The notes under the pieces were generated by a model. The model was not told where the DNA came from and made no database searches. It worked only from the letters and a program-made list of their open reading frames with translations. Positions 46,212 through 53,838 of a stretch of 64,000 nt of DNA are shown here, in pieces (the stretch's first letter is position 1; every line of letters begins with the position of its first letter). Made by a program: the position numbers and the translations under genes. The DNA is taken from positions 1,178,001 to 1,242,000 of the forward strand of contig JADJPW010000001.1 of assembly GCA_016713035.1 (NCBI GenBank), given 5' to 3'. The stretch is from Verrucomicrobiaceae bacterium. GTDB lineage: Bacteria > Verrucomicrobiota > Verrucomicrobiia > Verrucomicrobiales > Verrucomicrobiaceae.

Positions 46212-49200
46212 TCTGGGATGATGATTTGATCATCCGGCTCCAATTTAAAATCTCGGTCCTTGCTTCCCTCGGAAAGGTTTAGTGAAATAGTCTTCCCATT
46301 GCGAATCAGTCTCGTTTTATGGAGTTGGGCACCGCGAACCGAAACTCCCCCGCACCATTGAATGGCCCGCCATATCGTCATGCCGTCTTTATATGGAAGT
46401 GGTCCATTTTTTTCGGCTCCAGATACGAGGTAAACCATCGAAGGCTCATCTTCATCTAATAGAGGAGGGATAACCACGTTTTCAAATACGACCGTCTGAT
46501 AGGTGCGGTAGCCACAATGAAAAGACTCGATATCCTTGAGACGAACATGAAAACTTGCCTGAACATTGGCACTGGAATAAACTTCATTGGCAGGATCGAT
46601 CCAGGTATCCTTTTTGGACAGGGCAGCCACAAAATAGCGCCGCGCATCATCCTGATTGCTCCAGGAAATGAATGCATACTTACCATCCCTTTCCCCCACG
46701 TCGTTGAGCTGACAACCGGCCCCCAAAGGCAAACCAACCCGTGCATCCTTTCTCACAGTGAAACGCTCTTTGGCTGGACCGATGCAGTAGCGTAGGGTGA
46801 CTCGTACCGATTTCGGAAGCTTCCCGCGCACTCCTGGGCTGAAGGCAAAGGATTGATATGGGACCTCTTCCCAAAACTTGAAATGAGGCCCCATGATGTC
46901 GGCGTCATGACCAGGTGGAAACTGCAAGGGAGTTCCGTCCGCTGCTGTGACTTGCATTTGCAAACCACTATTCCTATCAAATTCTGGATGATAAAAACAG
47001 AGTTGGAACAGGCAGGTATCTTTCGCACTGCCCCCGAAACTGAAAGGATGTTGAATCAGCGCTTTCATGATGGCTGGACTTAAAGGCTCTTCGTGAAGAC
47101 TCCCATCCGGCTTGTAAATGGTTAGAGGAGGCACGGTTTGCTGCCCAAGCTTTATCTGTGTGAAGACCAGCTCCGGTTTTTGGTCTAATGCCAGATAACT
47201 TCCATCCCCCGAAGGCCCAGGCAGGGTGATCAATTGAAAATCTTTCGAGTCGGAGGTCTGCGCACTAGCCCCATTCGAGGGATTGAAAGGCTTTTCGTCT
47301 GGTGACAGCGGTGGCAAGACCACACGGTCCCATGTGATTCTTTGAATCTTTCGTGCTCGCGTCCGAAAGCCGTCCACCGTGTCGAAGCCCGTCTTAAAAG
47401 TGAAATTCGCAATGGACCTGTTCTCCTTTGTGCTGCTCGAACTTCCATTTGGAGACAACCAGGTGCCGTCTTTGCGGTGGGCTAACACTTGCGTTTGCCA
47501 TTCATTCACGGGTTTTGTCCAAGATAAAAAGGCTTCGCCCTGGTTGTTTTCACCCAGACCCGCCAACTCGCCTCCATGGCGAAAGGACATGAAACCACTA
47601 AAGTCGGCAGACACCCGGTTTCCCTCTTCCCATGGCCCGATGGTGTATTCGAGGGTGACGCGAATCTCTCGCGGCAAACTGTCACGCCTTCCCAAACTGA
47701 TGGTGACAGAATGCAGCGATGACGTGGGCTGATCGGACCAGAGTTCAGGCGCATGCGTCATGGACTGCGTCTGCGGAACTGGAATAATGCTCTGACCTGT
47801 CAGCGACTCGATCCGAACCTGCATGAGGCTGTGTGGATCAAAATCTGGGTGCTCGAACCACAACTGCAACCAGCACGCCTCAGCATCCTCAGCCTCCTTA
47901 TCGGTGACTTCACTGTGGGAGATGAGGGGCTGGCTCACCGTGTCGTCCACTGACACGCCATCAGGTGCATAGACCGGCCAGCGCCATGCTGTGTTGTTGA
48001 TTTTTATCCGCGTAAAGCGCAGCACAGGCTTCTGCTGCAAGGCCTTGGCGCTGACCTTTTCATTCAACGGCATGATGCCCGGTGACTTTTCTAAACTGGC
48101 AATAGCAGCAACAGGTTCAGCATCCGGCGTGAAGTGCGAAAAGAGCATCTTGCCGATCACTTTGCGCCAATTCACGAAGAAGGTCTCGGGTTTGCCGCCG
48201 CGCTTGAGGACGAGGCCGTCGGGCTCGCGTCGTTCCACTCGGGCGATCCAGGGTTGGCCGTTGTCGTGCTCATAGACGACGAGGTTGCCGGTGGAGAAGC
48301 CGTTGTCGAGCTTGCTGGCGATCCAGTGGCTGCCTTTGGCCACACCAGGTTCATTCCCTGCGGGGATGAGGTAGGGCTGAAGGATGAAGCTCTTGATGAA
48401 GAGAGCGACGATGACAGCGATGACGGTTTTCCCACCCACTTTGGCGAGGCGGGATTCTTTCCGTGCCGGGCCACTCACGGGGTGATGACGCAGCCACCAC
48501 CAGCAGGAAGTCAAAACGACGACTGCGGAGGTGATGGTGAGTGCCAGCGCGGCCCAGGGATAGCTGGGCTGATGCCGTGGGAGCTGATAAAAACCAGCGA
48601 GGCCTGCGATGATGATGCTGATCGACCATTCGAAGAGCTTTTTGCCCGCATGGGCATTCGCTTGAAACCAATATTCATCAGTGGCCAGCGTGGCGCGGGT
48701 GCGCAGGCCGTAGAGGCGATTGCGCCCGATCATGCGCAGCCATAGCGGCACAGCGACGAGATACATAGCAACTCCGGCCAGGGAGATCGCGACCGGAACC
48801 TCGATCAAATAAAACCGCGAGTGCTCCGCCACCATCTGTTGCCAGCGCTGCCAGACCCAAAAGAGGACAAAACAAGGCAGCACCATGCTCAGGGCGAGGA
48901 GCCAGAGTCTTTTCTCATGCTGCACGATGGGCGAGGGTGCAGGACGCCCACCACCTGCCCCCTCCACCTGCGTTTTGAATTCATCCACGCTCTGCTGGCG
49001 GCGGCTGCGCTCCTTCTCCAGGGCGCGGAAGACGATCTCGTCGATGTTGCCGCCGACGCTCGACAGTGTCGATGGTGCGGCGAAGCGGCCCAGGGGCAGC
49101 TCGCCGGTGAGCATCTCATAAAAGACCACACCGAGGCTGTAGATGTCTGCGCGGTGATCGACGCTGCTGGGCTGCTCGATCTGCTCAGGGGCCATGTAGG

Positions 49201-49858
49201 GCGCGGTGCCGAGCCGTGCGCCGCTTTGCGTGAGCAGCATGGCATCGCCGCCTTTTTCATCGAGGATCTTCGCGATGCCGAAGTCGGCGATCTTTACCTT
49301 GCCCCGCGAATCGAGCAGGATGTTCTCCGGCTTGATGTCGCGGTGCAAAACACCCTGCGTGTGGGCAAACTGAAGCGCATCGCAGATGGCGGGGATGATG
49401 CTCAGGGCCTGCTCCGGCGTGAATCGGCCTGCACGCATGGCCTGACGCAGGTTCACGCCATCGACGTATTCCATGAGCAGGTAGCAGAAGCCGCCGCTCT
49501 CACCAAAATCATGCACGGCGACGATGCTGGGGTGACTGAGCCGTGCGAGCACGCGGCCTTCGCGGGTGAAGCGCTCGGCGAAGCCCGGCGTGGCCGCGAG
49601 GGACTGCGGCAGCACTTTGAGGGCGACGGTGCGGTCGAGCTTCGGCTGGCGTGCCTTGAAAACTGCGCTCATGCCACCGTGGCCGATGAGGCTGAGGACC
49701 TCAAGATCGGGGAATGCGGCGGTGATTTCCTCTAGCGTGGGCAGATCGAGCGGGGTGATGGGCAGTGTGTCCGCACCATCATCGGTAGGCATGGCGGCGG
49801 CGGCCATGAGATCGGCGGGATCGAGTCCGTGGAGGGGATCAGGTGATGGAGCATTCAT
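46208..49858 (-). CDS. membrane Ser/Thr kinase fused to SdpI-like, S26-like, duplicated beta and SLBB-like segments
   Basis: 1,216 residues. Kinase 55-300: glycine loop GHGGMSAVFKA, K81, HRDIKPEN (D174), DFGIAK (D192), APYMAPEQ. Membrane part 318-460 includes an SdpI/YhfL-like stretch (IGRNRLYGLRTRATLATDEYW, near 377-400). Residues about 478-575 resemble a type I signal peptidase (VIAVIVALFIKSFILQPYLIPAG), but the catalytic Ser motif reads PAGNEPG and no Lys is placed, so it is probably inactive. Two copies of a beta-rich unit follow (roughly 605-880 and 885-1150). The C-terminal SLBB-like end reads TIWRAIQWCGGV to FKLEPDDQIIIPE. Its stop overlaps the sigma gene. Confidence 0.88.
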   Translation of the reverse strand: MNAPSPDPLHGLDPADLMAAAAMPTDDGADTLPITPLDLPTLEEITAAFPDLEVLSLIGHGGMSAVFKARQPKLDRTVALKVLPQSLAATPGFAERFTREGRVLARLSHPSIVAVHDFGESGGFCYLLMEYVDGVNLRQAMRAGRFTPEQALSIIPAICDALQFAHTQGVLHRDIKPENILLDSRGKVKIADFGIAKILDEKGGDAMLLTQSGARLGTAPYMAPEQIEQPSSVDHRADIYSLGVVFYEMLTGELPLGRFAAPSTLSSVGGNIDEIVFRALEKERSRRQQSVDEFKTQVEGAGGGRPAPSPIVQHEKRLWLLALSMVLPCFVLFWVWQRWQQMVAEHSRFYLIEVPVAISLAGVAMYLVAVPLWLRMIGRNRLYGLRTRATLATDEYWFQANAHAGKKLFEWSISIIIAGLAGFYQLPRHQPSYPWAALALTITSAVVVLTSCWWWLRHHPVSGPARKESRLAKVGGKTVIAVIVALFIKSFILQPYLIPAGNEPGVAKGSHWIASKLDNGFSTGNLVVYEHDNGQPWIARVERREPDGLVLKRGGKPETFFVNWRKVIGKMLFSHFTPDAEPVAAIASLEKSPGIMPLNEKVSAKALQQKPVLRFTRIKINNTAWRWPVYAPDGVSVDDTVSQPLISHSEVTDKEAEDAEACWLQLWFEHPDFDPHSLMQVRIESLTGQSIIPVPQTQSMTHAPELWSDQPTSSLHSVTISLGRRDSLPREIRVTLEYTIGPWEEGNRVSADFSGFMSFRHGGELAGLGENNQGEAFLSWTKPVNEWQTQVLAHRKDGTWLSPNGSSSSTKENRSIANFTFKTGFDTVDGFRTRARKIQRITWDRVVLPPLSPDEKPFNPSNGASAQTSDSKDFQLITLPGPSGDGSYLALDQKPELVFTQIKLGQQTVPPLTIYKPDGSLHEEPLSPAIMKALIQHPFSFGGSAKDTCLFQLCFYHPEFDRNSGLQMQVTAADGTPLQFPPGHDADIMGPHFKFWEEVPYQSFAFSPGVRGKLPKSVRVTLRYCIGPAKERFTVRKDARVGLPLGAGCQLNDVGERDGKYAFISWSNQDDARRYFVAALSKKDTWIDPANEVYSSANVQASFHVRLKDIESFHCGYRTYQTVVFENVVIPPLLDEDEPSMVYLVSGAEKNGPLPYKDGMTIWRAIQWCGGVSVRGAQLHKTRLIRNGKTISLNLSEGSKDRDFKLEPDDQIIIPE

Positions 49859-49894
49859 GTCACCGGCTGCTTGGGGGGGAAGCGGTGGCGGAGG

Positions 49895-50815
49895 TTACAC
49901 CGAATTCGGCCTAGGGGGCGGTTTCGATGCCTTCGGAGCCGCTGCGGGCTGCCAGTCGCCCGATTTGGCCTCAGCGGGATTCAGGACCTGAATGCCGGGA
50001 CGGGTGAACTCGATGCGCCGCTGCCGATACAGGGCACCCAGGGCCTGTTTGAAGGCTTTTTTGCTCGCATCAAAGGTGGCGCGGATTTTCTCCGGCGGGC
50101 TGTCATCATCAAAGGGGAGCCGCCCACCGTTTTGTTGCAGTGCGGAGAGGATCTGATCGGTGAGGGAGGCCACCCGCTGGTAGCCAGAGGCATCCAGGCT
50201 GAGGTCGATCTTCCCGCCGGGATGGATCATCATGACGTAGCCCTTCACCTGCTGCCCAATGGTCAGTGGAGCGCCGAGGTTCGTGTGATAGAGCAGTCCG
50301 AGGTGGGTGCCCTCGATGATGGCATTGTAGCCCAGCGGCGTGCGGGCCGCGATGAGCAGACGTACTTCCTGCTGGGGCTTAAAGGGTGGCCGCGCCTTGC
50401 TCAGGTGCCGATTCAGCCGTGTGGAGGCGATGATACGATCCGTTTTTTCATCCAGCAGGACATACACGACGACTTTTTCCCCTGGCATCACCTTCTGCTC
50501 GCCCTGCTCGCGAAAAGGCAGCAGCAGATCCTTCGGCAGCCCCCAGTGGAGGAAGGCCCCGATATTCCGGTTCACACTGACGACCTCCAGCGTCGCAAAC
50601 TCGCCCACCATCGCCAGCGGTCGCTCCGTGGTGGCGACCAGCCGGTCCTCCGAGTCGCGGTAGATGAAGACATCCAGCATCTGGCCGATATCGGTGCCAC
50701 GCGGGATGTAGCGATTCGGCAGCAGGATTTCCCCCAGCTCCCCCGCATCCAGATACACGCCATGTGGCGTGCTGTAGAGCACCGTGAGCGAGTTGCGTTG
50801 GCCGATATGAGTCAT
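49895..50815 (-). CDS. cvfB: CvfB-family S1-like RNA-binding protein
   Basis: 306 residues from the ATG at 50815, where the family N-terminus MTHIGQRNSLTVLY begins. S1/OB-like repeats: VYLDAGELGEILLPNRYIP, VNRNIGAFLHWGLPKDLLLPFREQ and ATFDA-preceding GYVMMIHPGGKIDLSLDASG. Ends with a winged-helix part (KIRATFDASKKAFKQALGALYRQRRIEFTRPGIQV) and a Pro/Lys-rich tail. CvfB proteins bind RNA and affect virulence or stress gene expression in firmicutes; the role here is unknown. Probably monocistronic, 36 bases upstream of the kinase gene on the same strand. Confidence 0.9.
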   Translation of the reverse strand: MTHIGQRNSLTVLYSTPHGVYLDAGELGEILLPNRYIPRGTDIGQMLDVFIYRDSEDRLVATTERPLAMVGEFATLEVVSVNRNIGAFLHWGLPKDLLLPFREQGEQKVMPGEKVVVYVLLDEKTDRIIASTRLNRHLSKARPPFKPQQEVRLLIAARTPLGYNAIIEGTHLGLLYHTNLGAPLTIGQQVKGYVMMIHPGGKIDLSLDASGYQRVASLTDQILSALQQNGGRLPFDDDSPPEKIRATFDASKKAFKQALGALYRQRRIEFTRPGIQVLNPAEAKSGDWQPAAAPKASKPPPRPNSV

Positions 50816-50984
50816 GAGGAAAGAAGTGAAGAGGGAGTAAAGCACCCGGATGGGCATCTCCAAGCCCTGCACCAGTGGCGGCATGAGTCCGCTGCCGCAA
50901 GTGCCCGAAGCAGTCGATAAGCCTACACTATCCCCTTTCGTGAGAGCCACGGATTGACCTCCACACGGTGGGCGGGGGGGGAAC

Positions 50985-51320
50985 CGATTGCGGAGCCGGG
51001 AGGCTTGTTGGCAATCTCCCCCACGGCGATTGCGGAGTCGGGAGACTTGTTGGCAGTCTCCATCACGGCGATTTCGGAGTCGGGAGACTTGTTGGCAGTC
51101 TCCACCACGGCGATTGCGGAGCCGGGAGACTTGTTGGCAATCTCCACCACGATGATTGCGGAGTCTGGAGGCTTGTTGGCAATCTCCCCCACGATGATCG
51201 CGGAGTTTGGAGGCTTGTTGACAGTCTCCGCCACGGCGATTGCGGAGCCGGGAGGCATGTTGGGAGATTCGGGAAGACCGATCGCGGAGTTTGCACGCTT
51301 GTCAGGAGACGGCGAATCGG
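50985..51320. repeat. eight-copy 42-bp hairpin minisatellite
   Basis: Units start at 50985, 51027, 51069, 51111, 51153, 51195, 51237 and 51279, an exact 42-bp period. Each carries GGAG(A/G)CTTGTTGGC(A/G)(A/G)TCTCC-like bases. In two units GGAGACT and AGTCTCC form a 7-bp stem with a TGTTGGC loop (for example 51041-51061). Because 42 is a multiple of three, open frames run through both strands and give 14-residue repeats, but none has a credible start or function. It lies between divergent cvfB and the ArsR-like gene; the last unit ends about 13 bases before that ATG. Confidence 0.93.
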
Positions 51321-51332
51321 GCAAAATGAGGC

Positions 51333-51677
51333 ATGAGCACGCCCGCTGCGCCTCCCACGATCCCCGCGCCACCGCCGCAGGTCATTCCGGCGGATACCGT
51401 CTATGCCGCGCTGGGCGATCCCACCCGCCGTCGCCTTCTTCAGATCCTTGCCGATGGCCAGGGCAGCACCGCCACCGTTCTGGCCGGAAACGTCGGCAAG
51501 CGTCTCGATGCCACCCTGAAGCACCTCACCGCCCTGCGCGGCGCAGGCCTCGTCATCACCGCCGAGAACCCGCAAGACGGCCGCCGCCTCCTCTACCACC
51601 TCGCCCCCGCCATCCCCGCGACCAAGACGGATCGCGGCTGGGAGATGGACTTCGGGTATTGTTTGGTGCGGGGGTGA
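51333..51677 (+). CDS. ArsR-like winged-helix regulator
   Basis: 114 residues. Pro/Ala-rich N-terminal 18 residues, then the ArsR-type HTH: DTVYAALGDPTRRRLLQILADGQGSTATVLAGNVGKRLDATLKHLTALRGAGLVITAENPQDGRRLLYHLAP. No metal-binding Cys pair is present in the recognition helix, so it is unlikely to be a metal sensor. The 42-bp array sits directly in its promoter region, which could affect its expression. The next gene (DUF3806) is 65 bases downstream. Confidence 0.85.
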   Translation: MSTPAAPPTIPAPPPQVIPADTVYAALGDPTRRRLLQILADGQGSTATVLAGNVGKRLDATLKHLTALRGAGLVITAENPQDGRRLLYHLAPAIPATKTDRGWEMDFGYCLVRG

Positions 51678-51742
51678 GTGTTGACTCGAAGGCGGCGTGA
51701 AGCTCACTATCCCGTTCAACAGTAATCCATTTGGCCGGAAAA

Positions 51743-52126
51743 ATGAAAAAAGTCGCACTCACTTCAGAACACACAGCTGAACTTCAACGCATGCGCGAGT
51801 TCATCGAACAAGGGCTGGCTAGCGATTCTCCAGAACATCGGACTGCGGCAGAGAGGCTCACGCTCCTGCAAGTACTATTCGATCAACAGAAGTTCCGCAG
51901 AGATCAGACCGCAGAGATCTCTGCCATGGGAGTTCTATTGGGCGATGCCTTGGTGAATGTGTTGAATCTTGAATGGTGCCTGGTTGAAGATGAACTTGGC
52001 ACCGATTTCGCGGTTGCCCCCGAAGGTAAGAGCGTCTTTTCGTTCCCTATGTCAGTGATCCACAAAAGGTATCTGGTAGAAAGAAATGTGAATGTATTTT
52101 ACACCTTGTTGGAATTGCCGAGGTGA
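51743..52126 (+). CDS. DUF3806 domain protein
   Basis: 127 residues from the ATG at 51743 (a TTG at 51731 would add four). Contains LTLLQVLFDQQKF, AMGVLLGDALVNVLNLEWCLVEDELGTDFAVAPEGKSVFSFPMSVIHKRYLVERNVNVFYTLLELP, which agrees with the DUF3806 pattern of GDALV..LGLEW.VV.DE.G. No signal peptide; cytosolic. Function unknown. Less GC-rich than its neighbours. Its stop is a few bases before the REP region. Confidence 0.75.
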   Translation: MKKVALTSEHTAELQRMREFIEQGLASDSPEHRTAAERLTLLQVLFDQQKFRRDQTAEISAMGVLLGDALVNVLNLEWCLVEDELGTDFAVAPEGKSVFSFPMSVIHKRYLVERNVNVFYTLLELPR

Positions 52127-52162
52127 TGGCCCAGCAAAGTTTGGAAGAAACGACGGCATCTT

Positions 52163-52355
52163 GAGCGCCAAAGGCGCACCCCATACCAGCCTGAGCCAAC
52201 GGCCCAGGGGTGAACGCGAAACCCCAGACCTAGGGCTGAAACCCGACCCATGCTCGCCTGGTTGTGCGCATAGCACGGGCATTCAGCCCTCCCCCCTGAT
52301 CTCGGCTTCGCCTGGGCCGATGGCCCAGGCTGGAATTGTTCGCGCCTTTGGCGCT
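52163..52355. repeat. left REP pair (one inverted, one direct module)
   Basis: The inverted module (52163-52210) has the GCGCC/GGCGC stem with an AAA loop and a degenerate CCTGAGCC-type stem. The direct module (52311-52355) has CCTGGGCC (52311-52318) with GGCCCAGG (52322-52329), then GCGCC-TTT-GGCGC (52342-52354). AGGGCTGAA (52232-52240) and TTCAGCCCT (52282-52290) form a third stem between them. This is the layout of REP/BIME elements. Confidence 0.88.
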
Positions 52356-52382
52356 AAAAACTAGGCCCGTGCTCACCGCGAC

Positions 52383-52835
52383 TCAATCCCACACATAGGC
52401 CTCGTCATACGTCACACCGTATTTGTTCAGGAACGCCCGATACTCCTCCTGAAAGGTGCGGACGCGATGATGCTCCTCCTGGTTGTCGATGTAGGTGGTG
52501 AGGGCCATCAGGTCCGCCGGAGCCACGGAGAAGCAGCCGTAGCCGCGTTGCCAGGAGAAGTCGCTCAAGGTGGCGGATTGGGTTTTGAGCCATTTGGAGG
52601 ATGAGGTCTTCAAGGTCTCGACCAACTCGGCGATGGTCAGGGTGCGAGAGAGTCGGATGGCGAGATGCACATGATCGGCCACGCCGCCAACGCGGTAGGC
52701 TTCACAACCGGCGTTTCGTGCGACCTCGGCCAAATAGGCGTGGAGGTGCGGTCGCAGCGGGGCGTCGAAGCGAGGCAGACGATCCTTGGTGCTGAACACC
52801 AGGTGGACGATGACGAGGCTGAGGGACTGCGGCAT
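52383..52835 (-). CDS. tnpA: IS200/IS605-type Y1 transposase (RAYT-like)
   Basis: 150 residues, normal TnpA size. N-terminus SLSLVIVHLVFSTKDRLPRF, HUH motif VADHVHLAIRL near 54-60, helix TIAELVETLKTSSSKWLKTQ, and the Y1 tyrosine region SWQRGYGCFSVAPAD with YIDNQEEHHRVRTFQEEYRAFL. It cuts and joins single-stranded DNA at hairpins. Both flanks carry near-identical REP modules (52311-52355 and 52892-52936), making this a likely mobile or formerly mobile unit that spreads those palindromes. No TnpB or orfB follows. Confidence 0.93.
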   Translation of the reverse strand: MPQSLSLVIVHLVFSTKDRLPRFDAPLRPHLHAYLAEVARNAGCEAYRVGGVADHVHLAIRLSRTLTIAELVETLKTSSSKWLKTQSATLSDFSWQRGYGCFSVAPADLMALTTYIDNQEEHHRVRTFQEEYRAFLNKYGVTYDEAYVWD

Positions 52836-52891
52836 GGCTGCAGGAGCATGGGGCGGGCTTTCAGCCCTTCACCTTGTTTTTTGCGGCATGT

Positions 52892-52936
52892 CCTGGGCCG
52901 TTGGCCCAGGCTGGTATCGTTCGCGCCTTTGGCGCT
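52892..52936. repeat. right REP module
   Basis: CCTGGGCC (52892-52899) with GGCCCAGG (52903-52910), then GCGCC-TTT-GGCGC (52923-52935). Matches the direct left module at 52311-52355 at all but a few positions and in the same orientation. Confidence 0.88.
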
Positions 52937-52992
52937 GAGGGATGGCTTTTCGCCTGCCTTGCCAGATGTCATGTGGGTGATATTTTCCTATC

Positions 52993-53343
52993 ATGACAAG
53001 CATGAGCCTCAATCGATTCGCAAAAGTCCTCCTTCGTGGAATTGGCGTTGTGTTAGCGTTGGCACTGCTCTTTTGGTTTGCTCCGTTTCTCGGGCAATCT
53101 GCTCTGCGAGCACTCACTTCAGATTCCGTCGTCCAAGATTGGAAATCTGAGTTTGTACGGCTTGACGCCGTTTTTCCACGGAAGGCCGCCAATGAAACAC
53201 GCAGGTTCGAAATCATCCGAAAACTCAGACAACGAGGCATTGCGACCGATGAAGGTGTCGATGAGTCCATCGACCACAAGGACACTCCTTACACTATCTT
53301 CATCCGAGGATGCCGGAACTGGGAAAGGCTGTTTGGTTGGTAG
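52993..53343 (+). CDS. small membrane-anchored protein of unknown function
   Basis: 116 residues from the ATG at 52993 (a second ATG at 53002). One N-terminal hydrophobic segment (VLLRGIGVVLALALLFWFAPFLG) then a charged, soluble part (WKSEFVRLDAVFPRKAANETRRFEIIRKLRQRGIATDEGVDESID). No family recognised. Ends directly at the hairpin array, so the true C-terminus may have been cut by repeat insertion. Confidence 0.5.
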   Translation: MTSMSLNRFAKVLLRGIGVVLALALLFWFAPFLGQSALRALTSDSVVQDWKSEFVRLDAVFPRKAANETRRFEIIRKLRQRGIATDEGVDESIDHKDTPYTIFIRGCRNWERLFGW

Positions 53344-53365
53344 CGAATCATACTGCAACGCACCC

Positions 53366-53812
53366 CGAGCCGGAGGCTCGAAAGAAATTAGCCTGGGGTG
53401 AAGCGAAGCGGAACCCCAGGAATGACGGATGTCTTCACGCGATACGTGGCGACCCGGAGGGTCGCGAGAAGGGAGCGCGGATGTTTGCGGGAACGAATGG
53501 CCGCACGTCCGCTTCTCGCACCCTTTCAGGGCGCGAGGCGGGAAGGCGGTGGGAGGCGCGGGAGTCCGGTGGTTGCACCACCGGCTATTTTCTTTCGAGC
53601 CTCTGGCTCGGTGGAACGGAGGCGTAGCGGAAAAATTGCAGTCGCTGCCGGAAAACCACGCTGAGCGAGAATGATGCGCCAGCAAAGTAGTCATCTCGCT
53701 CCGCGAGATGAACAGATGGCTGTCGCAGGCCCCCAGCGTCATCGAAGGTCGTAAATCATTGAGTCTTCGATGCACCATGGCTCCTCTCGCGGAGCGAGAG
53801 GGCTACTTTGCT
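53366..53812. repeat. array of perfect triloop hairpins (composite REP-like element)
   Basis: No gene. Hairpins in order: CGAGCC/GGCTCG loop GGA (53366-53380), CCTGGGGT/ACCCCAGG (53392-53421), GCGACCC/GGGTCGC loop GGA (53450-53466), GCGAGAAG with CTTCTCGC (53464-53519), CCGGTGGT/ACCACCGG loop TGC (53566-53584), CGAGCC/GGCTCG loop TCT (53596-53610), CATCTCGC/GCGAGATG loop TCC (53692-53710), CATCGAAG/CTTCGATG (53740-53772), CCTCTCGC/GCGAGAGG loop GGA (53783-53801). The last three lie inside an outer 10-bp stem, AGCAAAGTAG (53681-53690) with CTACTTTGCT (53803-53812). The rest of 53344-53838 is spacer. Confidence 0.9.
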
Positions 53813-53838
53813 TCGCCGAATCGTGGCGGTCGTGTTGA

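Noticed and set aside
50985..51320. CRISPR array or repeat protein gene
   Set aside because: All 42 bases repeat, so there are no spacers; open frames on both strands follow only from the period being a multiple of three.
50954..51700. 248-residue plus-strand frame through the 42-bp array
   Set aside because: Runs out of frame over the ArsR-like gene, which is well supported in another frame.
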